Shown: positions 34,949 to 48,595, counted from the stretch's first letter. The stretch is DNA of 64,000 nucleotides from Portunus trituberculatus (GCF_017591435.1 NC_059276.1:9677776-9741775); one strand, 5' to 3'. The notes: generated by a model from the sequence alone, not told the origin. Program-made: numbers and translations.

Positions 34949-35788
34949 ACCTCACATTACCTCTATCTCTCCTTTCTCTCATTTCAACACCCTTCTTAAA
35001 CTCCCCAAACACACACACACAGGACCGTCACGCTGACCTAATCATCAACACCTACGTGGACACCTTAATGAAACGCCTTCTGGAGCTTCTACATATCCCT
35101 CTCCTGCCTTACTCAGCTGAAGATGACCCTCTGAAGATCTCCCAGCTCCTCCTGCAGTCTAGCATAGCAGAGAGCACAGGAAATGGTGTTTTTGAGCCAA
35201 TAGAGTGGACAATTCCTGAAGAGTGGGTCAAAGATAAGGATTTAGCTGAGCGTGTGAAGTCCAGGAAGGTCATACGCAAAAGGCCGGATCAAGGAAGAAG
35301 TGCAAGGGAGGAAAAAGGTCAAAACTAAGGGTCATAAGGAAGGAAATGAAGAGAGTTTAGGTTTGTGTCATAATGGTGAGGTTTTGAAGAAGGGTGAAGA
35401 GGAAGATGAGTTGATAGCAGAGAGGGAGACAGGAAAGACAGCACAGGAGGAAGGTAATGCTGTGATAAAGAGTGAAAGGGAGAATGGAATAAAGACAGAG
35501 AGTGGGATAAAGGACGAGGAGGAGCACAAACTAGAAACAAGTGAAGTGAAGGTGGAAACAGACGAAATAGTGAAGAAAGAAGAGTTGGACAATAAAGTAA
35601 ATAACGAGACAGAGGATTTAGTAAAGATGGAGAGCGAAACAGAAGAAAAAGATGAGAAAATAGAGAGAAAAGAGATTTATACTAATGGCAACTCAACTCC
35701 CAGTGGTGTACAAGAGGGAGACTCAGAACAAGAGGTCACAGAAGCAAACGAAGGAAGGTCAAATGACGACAGTGACCTCGCCACATGA
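29282..35788 (+). CDS. SIRT6: SIRT6-type NAD+-dependent deacylase, two frame breaks
   Basis: Class IV sirtuin, a nuclear NAD+-dependent histone deacetylase/deacylase and chromatin regulator. Exons: 29282-29347, 30280-30407, 30997-31113, 31473-31596, 32495-32668, 33227-33350 and 35023 onward. All introns are GT/AG. Visible blocks: SYADGLSKYENKGKLGLPE, the NAD-binding GAGISTAAGIPDFR, QNIDGLHLRSG, the catalytic His in ELHGDMF, four zinc-ligand Cys (KCNLC, KAC, RRC), ILDWEDGLPD, LGTTLQIVPSGN and VICNLQPTKQDRHADL. The frame is broken twice. Exon 3 lacks two bases (net -2) before the conserved RPTxTHMA block. Exon 7 needs a net +1 correction between 35258 and 35328 to continue into an acidic Lys/Glu-rich tail ending at 35788. 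Without the second change the protein stops at 35328. With both resolved it would have about 499 residues (human 355). Confidence 0.9.
29341..29795 (+). repeat. Minisatellite of SIRT6 exon 1 donor copies
   Basis: Unit about 152 bp beginning at the true donor ('gaggtaaatatggag', 29345-). Donor-like copies lie at 29502 ('gaggtagatatggg') and 29653 ('gaggtacatatggag'). All share 'tattttgtgggtt', 'acgtaaatattg' and 'cgtgaacaaacacaaacag'. Confidence 0.8.
29800..30279 (+). repeat. Minisatellite leading to SIRT6 exon 2
   Basis: Three units before exon 2 share 'aaacacacatacaggcagaaaa' and degraded acceptor regions ('cctgacaaagatttgag', 'ttcagacagaaatatgag', 'caatagaaatttgat') that resemble the true 'ccctgacag' plus 'aaattcgac' at 30271-30288. 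Confidence 0.65.
30420..30548 (+). mobile_element. Interspersed repeat common in decapod sequence
   Basis: Non-simple segment starting 'tatttacctagttgtag' and containing 'tgctcgtgtggccccgtctc', bounded on both sides by (GT)n. I recall this block from many decapod sequences, but cannot verify that here or assign a class. Confidence 0.45.
30997..31113 (+). pseudogene. SIRT6: SIRT6 exon 3 with net -2 frameshift
   Basis: The exon opens in frame as RGPNGVWTLEKEGLKPDVNI, then reaches a stop at the TAG near 31099. From about 31070 the +1-shifted frame reads RPTLTHMAIVSLEQR, which is the conserved sirtuin block and joins exon 4 in phase. Exon 3 plus the 2-nt carry-in is 119 nt, where 121 are needed for the phase of exon 4. 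The likeliest site is the GC-rich 'gacgacgcggccgac' at 31061-31075, where one CG/GC dinucleotide appears to be missing. It may be a sequencing or assembly error, a null allele or a true lesion. Confidence 0.85.
31130..31410. repeat. TTAGG-containing minisatellite, SIRT6 intron 3
   Basis: Three to four units of about 85 bp: 'gttagagttaattgttagag', 'gaattaattaaggagagga', 'aattgggata', then 'ttaggttaggttagg'. The TTAGG portions match the arthropod telomere unit. Confidence 0.8.
31600..31930. repeat. (GGT)n-headed minisatellite, SIRT6 intron 4
   Basis: Four units, each starting with (GGT)n followed by 'gactttctgacctaattttt' and 'tttttattaattcattttcttgattt'. The first follows the exon 4 donor by 9 bp. 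Confidence 0.7.
31930..32494 (+). repeat. Minisatellite of SIRT6 exon 5 acceptor copies
   Basis: Two copies of the acceptor region, 'cttcatttgttcctcc-cag' with AG at 32045 and 32158, precede the true acceptor at 32494. After each AG the sequence ('tcagttatcagtagttc', 'acagttttcaatagttc') resembles exon 5 ('gcagtttgtgaggagctc'). A family B element interrupts the array. Confidence 0.75.
32199..32410 (+). repeat. Family B repeat, reference-like copy
   Basis: Full-length forward copy from 'aaccccttcagtaccatg' to 'cggtactgaagggatta' in SIRT6 intron 4. The inverted ends are about 15 bp. It sits inside an older minisatellite. Confidence 0.9.
32885..33226 (+). repeat. Minisatellite of SIRT6 exon 6 acceptor copies
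   Basis: Two units ('ggtttaaattaagtgaggct', 'aatgaaatgtctccctgcag' with AG at 32959, and a mutated 'gtgcaa' at 33082-33087) precede the true 'gaagtgtctctgtgcag' ending at 33226. Post-acceptor bases ('tattattagtctaga', 'tgttatcaatctaaa') resemble the exon start 'tgttgctgatctgag'. Confidence 0.8.
33608..34592 (-). repeat. Family B repeat split by a nested insertion
   Basis: A reverse family B copy begins at 33608 ('accctttcagtactagg') and breaks at about 33718. It resumes at about 34527 ('tataaagtcaccaaataaaa') and ends 'gcactgaaggggttaa'. About 35 bp of the element is missing at the junction. Confidence 0.8.
33719..34526. mobile_element. Unclassified GC-richer insertion, about 810 bp
   Basis: Sequence unlike its surroundings in base composition begins 'tagtttttcctgccgtttcc' and ends near 'atagatactcccg'. 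It lies inside a family B repeat in SIRT6 intron 6. Its longest frame (34085-34573, minus) shows no recognisable domain. It is probably a transposable-element fragment. Confidence 0.6.
34845..34948. repeat. (CCA)n(CTA)n microsatellite
   Basis: Short CCA tract followed by about 75 bp of CTA, ending about 75 bp before the SIRT6 exon 7 acceptor, which itself lies at the end of an (AC)n run. Confidence 0.9.
35258..35788 (+). CDS. SIRT6: SIRT6 C-terminal acidic tail in shifted frame
   Basis: An open stretch of 176 codons (stop TGA at 35786-35788) overlaps the end of the sirtuin frame and continues 460 bp past its TAA at 35328. It is Glu/Lys/Ser/Thr-rich and probably disordered, like the tails of other SIRT6 proteins. 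It contains seven psi-K-x-E motifs: IKEE, IKSE, IKTE, IKDE, VKVE, VKKE and VKME. Joining it requires a one-base shift near 'aggccggatcaagg' (35281-35294). If the shift is not real, this is 3' UTR that happens to be open. Confidence 0.55.
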   Translation, partial: SPGRSYAKGRIKEEVQGRKKVKTKGHKEGNEESLGLCHNGEVLKKGEEEDELIAERETGKTAQEEGNAVIKSERENGIKTESGIKDEEEHKLETSEVKVETDEIVKKEELDNKVNNETEDLVKMESETEEKDEKIERKEIYTNGNSTPSGVQEGDSEQEVTEANEGRSNDDSDLAT

Positions 35789-36204
35789 CAGAGGAAGTGA
35801 CACAACCCTTCACTGACCCAAGAAACTGCGAAGGTCAAAGAGAAGCTCAGATAGCTAAATAAGGTCATTGGGCATGTAGAATCTCAAGGTCACAAGGTCA
35901 CTCTATTTGTATGGTTAGGTTAGGTTAGGTTCTGGTGAAAGAGGTCATGTTTTTTGTATATTTTTTGTATTATTCAAGTTTTTTTTATAGTTTTGTTGGT
36001 GTTTAAGGTATTTTAAGGTCATTTTGCCCTTGAAATTGTCTTAAGGGTGGAAATGTGGAAGTTTAATAAGCAAGAAAGAAAGTTACAGATTTTTTTCCTC
36101 TTTTCATTCATCTTTCCATTTCTTTTCTTCTGGTAAGGAGGAAGGAAAGTTAGATTTTTTCCTTTTCCTTTTCTTTTTGTTTCTTCTGCTTCTGTTTCTT
36201 CTTT

Positions 36205-36360
36205 TCCTTATCTTCCCTTCCCTTCCCTTCCCTTCCCTTCTCTTTCCTTTCTGTTCCCTTCCCTTCTCTTCTCTTCTCTTCTCTTCTCTTCCCTTCTCTT
36301 CTCTTCTCTTCTCTTCTCTTTCCTTTCTGTTCCTTTCCGTTCCTTTCCGTTCCTTTTTAT
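36205..36360. repeat. (TTCCC/TTCTC)n pentanucleotide tract
   Basis: Pyrimidine-pure strand of CTTCC/CTTCT pentamers downstream of SIRT6. Confidence 0.9.
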
Positions 36361-36379
36361 GTCCTAAGTAGTTTGGTTG

Positions 36380-37935
36380 GTTAGGTTTATAAATTGAGAA
36401 TGTGTACAAAATTACGATTTGATTCTTAGTGACTTTTTCTAAGGTTTACAAGCTGGTGATGTGGAAAAATTTTGTTGTTTTGTATTTATGGAGACAACTC
36501 TGATTTCAATTTTATCTCTATCCTTACCTAATATTGGAAGTTTTACAAGCTGATATAAGTTCAATTCTTAGTAATTGTTTTTCTGAGGTTTACAAGCTGG
36601 TGATGTGTTTTGGTGTTTGGGTTTTCATAGAGGCAATTCTGACTTCAATTTGTTTCTAACATTGCTTAACATTGAAAGTTTAACAAGCTGATATAGGTTC
36701 AATTCTTAGTAACTGTTTTTCTAAGGTTTACAAGCTGATGTGGAAAAAATTAGGCCTTTCGAATTATATACACACAATTCTAACTATTTTATCTCTAATA
36801 ATACCTAATATTGAAAGATTTACAAGCTGGTGTGTACAAGATTAAGTTCTTTAAATTCTCAGTAACCTGATGTGTAGGATTAACTAGTGACATATATAAG
36901 AATAGGTATTTTGTTATGACCTTATGAATAATGTGTACAAAATTAAGCTAACTTTATCCATACTGACCGGGTATTGAAAGATTAATTAACCAGTGACCTA
37001 TACAAGGATATTTTTATGACCTTATGAATGAGTGACGTGTACAAAATCGACCCTTTTTTTTATTTATTTATTATTTTTATTTATTTATTTATTTTTTTTT
37101 ATACCATGTGGGCTTTTCACGGGAATTTATGAGCTAAAGGAAATACTTTTTGTGGTACCTCCTATCTCAAAGCCCACCCGCTAGGAAACCATTGCCCCGA
37201 GTGAGGAAGCCCAACCTACACTCAGACTGTGGACAGGATTTGAACCCGAGTGCTTGGAGACCCCTCGGACCCCAAAGCACGCATGGTTCCACTGTACCAC
37301 AGCGGCCCCTATTCTATTCATTCTGACCAGGTATTGAAAGATTAATTAATTAGTGACCTATTCAAGGATGTTTTTGTTTTTATGACTTTATGAATAAGTG
37401 ATGTACAAAATTAAGGTGTTTGTATCTATACTGAGCTGGTCGTGCAAAGTTGAGTGACCTGTATAATATTGAGTTCTATTCTTTCTCATCTGGTATTGAA
37501 AGATTAATTATTTTTGTTCTTGTGACCTTATGAATGAGTGACGTACAAAATTAAGGTGTTTGTATCTACAATGAGCTGGTCGTGCAAAGTTGAGTGACCT
37601 GTACAATATTGATTTCTATTCATTTTCATCTGGTACAGCAAGATTTATTAACCAGCGACCTATTCAAGGTTATTTTTGTTCTTGTGACCTTATGAATGAG
37701 TGACATGTACAAATTTACGCTATGTCTCTATCTATCCATACTAATATTGCAAAGTTGAGTGACCTGTGCAACGAGATTAATTTGTATTCATTCTGACCTG
37801 ATGTTGCAAGATTTACTAACAAGCAACCTATATTAAAAGAAAAGGTACTACTTATTACCTTATGAGTAAGTGACGTGTACAAAATTAAGGCATTTTTAAC
37901 CATTCTGACCTGGTATTGCAAAGTTTTCAAAGTGA
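36380..37935. repeat. Long minisatellite downstream of SIRT6
   Basis: About 12 diverged units of 90-150 bp share 'ttacaagctggtgatgtg' early on, and later 'gaccttatgaatgagtgacgtgtacaaaatta' (two blocks, each under 20 bases in exact match). A SINE interrupts it at 37092-37311. Confidence 0.75.
37092..37311 (-). mobile_element. tRNA-derived SINE with A-rich tail
   Basis: The minus strand starts 'ggggccgctgtggtacagtgg' (A-box-like), has a loop TTTGGGG suggesting a Pro (TGG) ancestor, and a B-box 'gggttcaaatcct'. It ends 'aagcccacatggtat' followed by an A/AAAT-rich tail at 37047-37092. A tail plus tRNA head is the SINE hallmark. Confidence 0.75.
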
Positions 37936-38139
37936 ACTGTGAAGAAGGACTAGTGCCTCTCTCAAGAAGTGATGGTGAAAAGACTTAAAATTGTACATAG
38001 ATATAAAGGTGGACTCATCAGCTGCCTGGCAGTGAAGGAACACACACAGACACAATACTGAAGTGCTGTGAGGCTTCATGTACACTTGTATACATAGATG
38101 TGTGGAGTGTATGAGTGGACTGTACATACTCTGAAATGC

Positions 38140-38735
38140 CTTGCTCTCGCCACCACTGCTTCCTGACGCCACAGAGATGACTAGCCGGGTTCTTGAGACT
38201 GTTTTTGTTGTCACTGATAGAGAGATCTTATCAATATGCCTCAAGAATTGCAAAAATACCCTTAAAAATATTGGTACTTTCACTTATTGGCCACAAAAAT
38301 GACTAGCTGAGTTCTTGAGACTGTTTTTGTTGTCAATGATAGAGGAATCTTGCTAATATCCTTCTAGAATTGTAAAAACACCCTTAAAAATTCTACTACT
38401 TTCACTATATCTATGTTTAAAGGCCACAGAGGTGACTAGCTGGGTTCTTGAGACTGTTTTTGTTGTCAATGATAGAGGAATCTTGCTAATATCCCTCTAG
38501 AATTGTAAAAACACCCTTCAAAATCCTGATAATTTCACAATATCTATTTTTAAAGACCACAGAAGTGACTAACCAAGTTCTCACCACCATTTCTCTTATC
38601 AATAACACAAAAACATTATCAAAACACCCTGAGAAACACAAAAAGTTCCAAAAACAATGTATTTTCAACCAGAGCCTCTTGGGATGTAGTGGAGGTGAAT
38701 CAGGGAAGCGTTTCAGAGAGGTCCTGAGACTGGCT
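38140..38735 (+). repeat. Family A repeat, four tandem copies
   Basis: Four consecutive cores ('ccacagagatgactagc', 'ttcttgagactgtttttgtt', 'agaattgtaaaaacaccctt') end with 'ggaagcgtttcagaga'. Confidence 0.85.
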
Positions 38736-38835
38736 GTGTTGGTGAGTGACTTGGCTGCATGTCAGGACTCCTTCCCCACCAGACTGTGATAAGGGATACC
38801 ACTGGCCATTACACGCATTGTCTTCACTCTTACTG

Positions 38836-39345
38836 CTAATTATTATTATTATTATTTCATTCCTGTTTTTATTATTATTATTTTTGCATTCAGTGTCTTT
38901 ATTTTGCAGTGAATTAATTGTGTTATTTATTTATTTATTTATTATCTTCAGTCTTACGGCAAATTATTACTGTTGTTATTATTTCATTCATGTTTTTATT
39001 GTTATTATTTTTCTTTCATTATCTTTTTCTTGTACAGTGAATTAATTGTGTTATTTATTTATTTATTTATTTATATATTTATTTATTTATTCATTATCTT
39101 CACTCTTACTGCAAATTATTTTTATTATTTTATTTATTTTTTCTATTACTCAAGTTGTCTTTATTTTTATACCAAATTAATCATGTTTCCATTTGTTTAT
39201 TTCTTCTTATTAATTTTATTTATTTTTTTTTTTTTCCATTGCATATTAATTGTATTTTCTTATTTGGTTTTCTGTTCATTATCTTAAAGCGAACTGTTAT
39301 TATTATTTTTATTTTTATTTTTTATTTTTTATTCACCATCTTCAT
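38836..39345. repeat. T-rich minisatellite with TTAT tetramers
   Basis: About four units of 'ttattgttattatttcattc', 'tgaattaattgtgttattta' and (TTTA)n. No gene between 38735 and 39736. Confidence 0.75.
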
Positions 39346-39732
39346 CCTTATGGCGAAGTTTGTGGCTATTTCTGTTCATGTAAGAGTGGATAGCATTGTC
39401 CATTACACACATTTATCTTCACTCTTACTGCGAAATTGTTGTTTTTTTATCTATTTTTCTATCTATTCATATTTCGTGAGGTTTGTCGTAATTTATATTT
39501 TTTCAAGAATGTTACTGTTTGATTCATTTGTAAAGTTTATTTGGTGTTCAGTTTGTTATTCATTGTATTAAGCTTGCCTCAGTTTTCACTCCTCATCTCT
39601 CAAGTCTGTCAGAAAAAAAGGTATTCCTAGATTTTCAAATTTTCAAAAGTCTGTGTTTGTAACTTTGAAATATTGAAAACGTCTTCGATAAATTGATAAC
39701 AAAGATGGAAAGTGAAGATGATTAGTGTACAT

Positions 39733-39736
<4 letters not shown>

Positions 39737-39817
<81 letters not shown>

Positions 39818-39994
39818 GACTGTAGACTGGTGTAGCATTATATTCCCTTCATATACTGTATGCTATGTATATATAGATGTATACAGGAGTGGCTACAGGG
39901 AGAAGACACTGCCATAACACATAGAATATACGTATGTGTGTATGTATGGATGGATAGATTTACGTATATGTGTATGTATGAGTATGTATTAGGA

Positions 39995-40032
<38 letters not shown>
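39737..40032. repeat. (CA)n and (GT)n microsatellites
   Basis: About 80 bp of CA at 39737-39816 and about 35 bp of GT at 39996-40032, with ATGTATGT-rich sequence between. Confidence 0.9.
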
Positions 40033-40034
<2 letters not shown>

Positions 40035-40285
40035 AGTATGTATTCTCTGTAGCATCCTGGATCTGTTCATACTATACATAATACAATAAGTTAATAATAT
40101 AATAATTTAATCATATAATCGGGATCATGTGAAGATTACACACTTTATTATTGTTGTTATTATTATTGTTATTATTTATTTATTTTTTACTACAACTAGT
40201 ATGTCTTATTTATTTATTTATCTATTTATTCATCTGCTCATTTATTGATTTATTTTGATATTGTGTTATGGGATAGAATTAGTAA

Positions 40286-40375
40286 GGTAAGGTTAGGTTC
40301 AGTTAAGCTAACCTAACCTAACCTAACCTAACCTAACCTTACCTAATTTAACCAAACCTAATTAACTCACAAGCC
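40286..40375. repeat. Interstitial telomere-type repeat with foldback
   Basis: About six AACCT units (TTAGG complement) at 40307-40340, preceded by a short inverted 'aaggtaaggttaggttcag' stretch, giving a hairpin-prone arrangement. A second short TTAGG run lies at 35914-35931. Confidence 0.8.
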
Positions 40376-40612
40376 ACAAATACCTGACCTGTGTAATCTT
40401 CATGTGATCCAGCATATACATAAGCAGAATTACATGTACCTGTTATTTAAGGTGTCGTAGTGGAAACTGTGTTAAATAAATAGCTAACTTCATTTAGGTA
40501 ACATTGCTCTCAGTACTACAACAATTTATAATTTATTGTCCGTGGGGTGACAGTGGAGAGAATTATGTAATGGAGTATCTTATCTTTTACTCTTTCCTTG
40601 TAATGATTTTGT

Positions 40613-40830
40613 TAATGTGAGGGTGTAAAGCTGGCCAAGGGGTTAATGTGAGAATAAAGCTGGCTAAGAGGTTAATGTGAGAGTGTAAAGCTGGCTAAGG
40701 GGTTAATGTGAGAGTGTAAAGCTGGCTAAGGGGTTAATGTGAGAATAAAGCTGGCTAAGGGGTTAATGTGAGAGTGTAAAGTTGGTAAAGGGGTTAATGT
40801 GAGAGTGTAAAGTTGGTTAAGGGTAACATA
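40613..40830. repeat. 31-bp minisatellite
   Basis: Seven units of 'gttaatgtgagagtgtaaag' plus 'ctggctaagggg', some with a 4-bp deletion. Confidence 0.95.
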
Positions 40831-40869
40831 ACAGAAAGGAAACGTCTATTTAATTGCCAGTTGCCCTTC

Positions 40870-42360
40870 ATTCAAACACTTCTTTTTTTTTCATCTGTTT
40901 TGCTTCAGATAACTTATTATTTCAAATACCAAGAATTTATAATGGGTGAAGTGTTGTATCTATCTCAGTTTTGCTTATAATGATTTCTTTTTTTCAGATA
41001 ACTTATTATTTCAAACACCAAGAATTTATAATGGGTGTAGTGTTGCATCTATCACAGTTTTGCTTATATTAACCATTTAAATAATTCTTTTTTATCAAGT
41101 TTGCTTCAGATAAGTAGAGATCTGTCATTATTTGAAACACTAAGAGTATTTAATGTATGAAGTGTTATATCACAGTTTTACTTTTAATAACTTCATGTAA
41201 ATACTTTTTTTTATTATGTTTGCTTCAGATAAGTAGAAATCTATCATTATTTGAAATACCAAGGATATTTAATAGCTGAAATGTTGTATTTATTACAGTT
41301 TTGCTTGTAATAACTTCATTCAAACTCTTTTTTATATCGTTTGCTTTTCAATAGTAAATAAAAATGTGTCATTATTTGAAACACCAAGAATTTTGTAATA
41401 GATGAAGTGTTATAATATCACATTTTCACTTATTATAACACTTTTTCTTATAACTTAATTCAAACATTTACCTTTTTCCGAGTTTCCTTCAGATGCCAAG
41501 TAAAAATCTGCCATTATTTCTTTTTATTGAGTTTGTATCAAAGTAAAAATCTGCCAATATTTGAAACACTAGCAAAGCAAAACATCTAAATTTGAAAACA
41601 CTAGATAATTGTTTCAGATCTATTGTTCTCTATCGAAACACAAGATATTGTGATGCAAATATTCCTTCGTTCATTCAAAACACTTCTAGTTATACAAAAT
41701 GGAAGAGTCTTTAGTTAAGTTTAGTTAATTTAGTTGCCTAGTGTGATAAATTTAATGCCAGTGTTGTTTTAATGCACTCTTATTTGTATATCCGAAGTCT
41801 TTTTTTTTATTTCTTTTTTTATTTTTTTAATCAATCTGTATTTACAAAAGGAAGTGTCGTTACTTAATATATACCAGTGTATATTTTATGTCCCTGTTTG
41901 GTATGATAAGTTCAATGCACATTCTTATTTATATTGTTGAAGTCATTTGTTTTCTCCTTTTTCTTTTCTTTTTTTCAAGTTTTATTTATTCATTTACGAA
42001 GGAACAGTCTTTAGTTTAAATATTTGCCAGTATTCAATTTTTCTGTCCCTGTCTGGTATAAGAAATTTAATGCACACTCTTATTTATATATTTCAGGCCA
42101 TTTTATCAAGTTTTATCCCTCTATTTAGCAAGGAATAGTCTCAAGTCAGCATTTATATTGAGTGTTTTGTCCCTTTCCCCGAAGTTAATATGGTGAAGCC
42201 TAATGCACACTCCTATTTATATATTTCACCCCATTTTATCAAGTTTCATCTCTATTTAGCAAGGAACAGTTTCGAGTCAGTGCATCGTTATTAATATTGA
42301 GTGTTCTATTTCTTTCCCCTAAGTTAATATGATAAGGTCTAATGCACACACTTAGTAAGA
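40870..42360. repeat. Two minisatellites, units about 120 and 150 bp
   Basis: 40870-41600 repeats 'gtttgcttcagataagtag', 'atttgaaacaccaaga' and 'cacagttttgctt'. 41700-42360 repeats 'aatgcacactcttatttata' and 'aaggaacagtcttt'. No coding signal. Confidence 0.8.
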
Positions 42361-42513
42361 CTTAAGATGATTTTACGATTCTTTTATTTATTTAAGTTGA
42401 CAGCTCCTCCTACCTAAGTTATATGAAATTATTATGTTACGTATTTGTTGTATATTGATTGATAAAGTTGAATATTGCAGCTTGTTTCATGTTATTTTTG
42501 TATTATGTTGAAA

Positions 42514-42518
<5 letters not shown>

Positions 42519-42590
<72 letters not shown>

Positions 42591-42645
42591 ATTTTTTTTT
42601 TCTCATATGATAATGGGTTTAAGTATCGAGAGAGAGAGAGAGAGA
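42519..42645. repeat. (CT)n and (GA)n foldback pair
   Basis: About 70 bp of CT is followed, 40 bp later, by about 20 bp of GA, capable of pairing. Confidence 0.9.
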
Positions 42646-42825
42646 GCGTATGCGTGTGTGTGTGTGCGTGTGTGTGTATGTATTCAGAGTACTTATAATC
42701 ATAGTAGTTTCTTGTCAATATAATGCTTTAGTACGAAATATACAGTACGCAACATGTCTTGTGTTAAATTGCCTTCTGAAACTCCAGCAACACTCAACTC
42801 TGCCTGAATTGACGAGGGAAAAAAG

Positions 42826-43016
42826 ATGCCCTGTTTTCATATTCATTCTTATTACTTGGCGATTTTAAACAGTTTCAGAAACCTATTTGGGGATTAAAAT
42901 GGTGAAGACTGTGGCCATTAATCTTCTGACCTTGATAGATCCCTACTAATGTCAATAAAAGCGTCAAATCACACCCAAAACTCGCGGTAAAAATGCGTCT
43001 CTGTACTGAAGAGGTT
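42826..43016 (+). repeat. Family B repeat
   Basis: Forward copy, diverged at its start. It contains 'cattctta-ttacttgg' and 'ccattaatcttctgacct', and ends 'ctgtactgaagaggtta'. Confidence 0.75.
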
Positions 43017-43019
43017 AAG

Positions 43020-43700
43020 GTGAAGAAATAGGAAGATAGATAAAGGCAAATAGATAAAGAACACATTTTTCACAATAACAGAAGGTAGAACAAAAAAATA
43101 ATGTAAATAGGTGCATATAAGTAGATTGAAGATAGATACGAAAGAACACATTATTCATAGAGAAATAGTATAGATAGATAAATGCGTGAGAATACATTTT
43201 CATAACAATAGAAGGTGCAAGATAAATAATAGATAGATAAATAGATAAGAAATACGTGAATACATTTTTCATAGCAACTGAAGGTAGAATAGAAATAAAT
43301 AGTTAGATAAATAAAGAAGAAATACGTGGATATATTTTCATAGAATAAATAGATAGGAAATTCGTAAGAACACATCTTTTTTTCATAGCAATAAAAGGTA
43401 GAATTGAAATAAATAAATAGATAAATAGAAAAGAAATTCGTTAAGAAGACATTTTTCATAACAATAGAAGGTAAAATAGAGAAATATAGATAAATAGATA
43501 AAAAAAAAATCGTAACACAAATTTTCATTAACAAGGAAATAAAATAGATCGATAGATAAAACAAACAATTATTTTCCTTGCAGTAGAAGATAGAAATAAA
43601 CAATCGATAGATAAGTAGATAATTCAAAAGGCAGATAGATAATAAAGAAGACATTTTTTTCATAGCAATATTAGGTAAAAAGAAAATAATAATATAAATA
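43020..43700. repeat. Minisatellite, unit about 85 bp
   Basis: Eight units of 'tagataaatagataagaaat' plus 'acatttttcatagcaatag' plus 'aaggtagaatagaaat'. The long minus-strand frame over it is an artefact. Confidence 0.85.
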
Positions 43701-43836
43701 GGTAGATAGATAGTTTAAAGACAGACAGATGCGAAAAGAACTCAATTTTATTAGAGAAAAAAAATATTTGATACAGAAAATTAATGAAGGAAAATGTGAT
43801 AAAGAGTAAATAGACGAAAGAGATAAACAGACACGT

Positions 43837-46784
<2,948 letters not shown>

Positions 46785-46829
46785 AGGCGTGGGCGCGACC
46801 AGTACTTCCAAGGCTACACTCCCACACAT

Positions 46830-47320
46830 CCTTCACACCATAAAGGGATCGAGTACTCGATAATCCTAATAAGCACATTCAAATCCTCTATATACTAATA
46901 AATAAGGGTTTTGATTCCTTTAACTTACAAACAATGGTATTTCAACTCTCCAAAATGTGAGAAATTTGTCTTCATCATCTTGAATTACTAATAAACACAT
47001 TTAAATTCTTTATAAAGTAAGAAATAAGGATTCTGATTCATTTAACTCACTAACAATGCTATTCCAATCCTCTTAAGTGAGAAATTTGTTGATAAATGCA
47101 TTCAGATCCTTTTTAAACTGAGAAATAAAAGTTTTGATTCTCTTAAGTCAAAAATATTAGCATTCAATACTTCTAAAATGTTAGAAATAGGTTCAAATTC
47201 CATTAAGCTACTAATAAATGCATTCCAGTCCTATATAGTGTAATAGATATGGGTTTAAGTACTCTTAAATAACAAAAAACGTGTTCTAACCATATATTAA
47301 GCTTCGATCATTTTTTAAAT
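46830..47320. repeat. Minisatellite, unit about 85 bp
   Basis: Five to six diverged units of 'aataaacacattcaaatcct', 'gagaaataagg-ttttgatt' and 'cttaagtcacta'. Confidence 0.7.
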
Positions 47321-47379
47321 AACTAAGGCATTTTTGCTAATATATGATCCGTAGAAATAGTGACAGAAATAGTGATAGT

Positions 47380-47476
47380 AATGATGATGATGATGATGAT
47401 GATGATAGTCCGACCGCCTCCCCCCCTTCCCCCGACCGCCCATATACTCCTTGATTGTCGTGTGAAAAGACCAATT

Positions 47477-47512
<36 letters not shown>

Positions 47513-47543
47513 TGGGTGTAATCTTGTGTAGGAAGTACTGGAA

Positions 47544-47606
<63 letters not shown>

Positions 47607-47662
47607 CTATCTTTCTCTGTAATATAAGATTCATGAAGTCAATTTTATCTTTTTAAGTCTTC

Positions 47663-47720
<58 letters not shown>
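47380..47720. repeat. (GAT)n, (GA)n, (CT)n, (GA)n cluster
   Basis: GAT at 47383-47408, GA at 47478-47505, CT at 47551-47603 and GA at 47666-47720. The stretch from 47720 to 48060 shows nothing recognisable. Confidence 0.9.
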
Positions 47721-47722
<2 letters not shown>

Positions 47723-48059
47723 CACATATTTTCATAGACTAAACATGTTCAAATCTTGTTATTTCTCCTTATTTTGTTTATTTAGCTAAGAACAAGGAGA
47801 GAAATTTTCAACAAATGAACATAAACCGTACTAAACATTAAGCAGAAAATTGAAACTAAAAGAAAAACCTTGAAAAATTATGATATTCTTTAAATAGAGT
47901 CACGTATATTGGTCTTCACTAACAAGAATAAACAAATAGATAAATACATAAATGATAATATTACGAAGAATTAAGTAAAGTAATTTAAACTACCGATATT
48001 TTCCCTCTCATTTATAAAGTTCCTAATTTTCCCAATATCACAAAATACTTGTTCTAAAT

Positions 48060-48200
48060 TCCCTTTTTCTCTCCCATCACTATTTTGAAAGGCCACAGAG
48101 ATGACTAGCGGGGTTCCCAAGAGTGTTTTTCTTATTGATAATGTAGAAAGCATGTTAATCTGTCACTGGAACCGTAAAAACACTTAAAAAACACCTTTGT
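48060..48200 (+). repeat. Family A repeat, partial
   Basis: Single core copy: 'aaaggccacagagatgacta', 'gataatgtagaaa' and 'gtcactggaaccgtaaaaac'. Confidence 0.75.
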
Positions 48201-48249
48201 AAATTTGATTATAGTCTTTTAAATGTATACGTGGTGTGTGGATGTGTTT

Positions 48250-48450
48250 GTCTATCTGTGTGTGTGTGTGTATGTGTGTGTCTATCTATCTGTCTCTCTG
48301 TTTGCCTATCTGTCTATCTTTCTATCTATCTTTCTATATATCTATTTGTTTGCCTATCTGTCTATCTGTCTATCCCTCTGTTTGTCTATCTTTCTATCTA
48401 TATTTTTATCTATCTATCTATCTATCTATCTATCTGTTTGTCTGTCCGCC
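48250..48450. repeat. (GT)n and (TATC/TGTC)n microsatellite
   Basis: Short GT tract, then about 160 bp of TATC/TGTC tetramers that yield overlapping YLSIYLS-type frames. Confidence 0.9.
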
Positions 48451-48595
48451 TGCTAGTCTGTCTGAGCGAAGAGTTAACCAGTTTACTGAAGATAAGCTGT
48501 GATGGGAACGGGGTTAGATCAAGTTTGCGATAGTATGACATGGTATCGAAGTATGTTGCGTTAAGAGTCCTCAAAATACTTCGAATTGATGTCAC

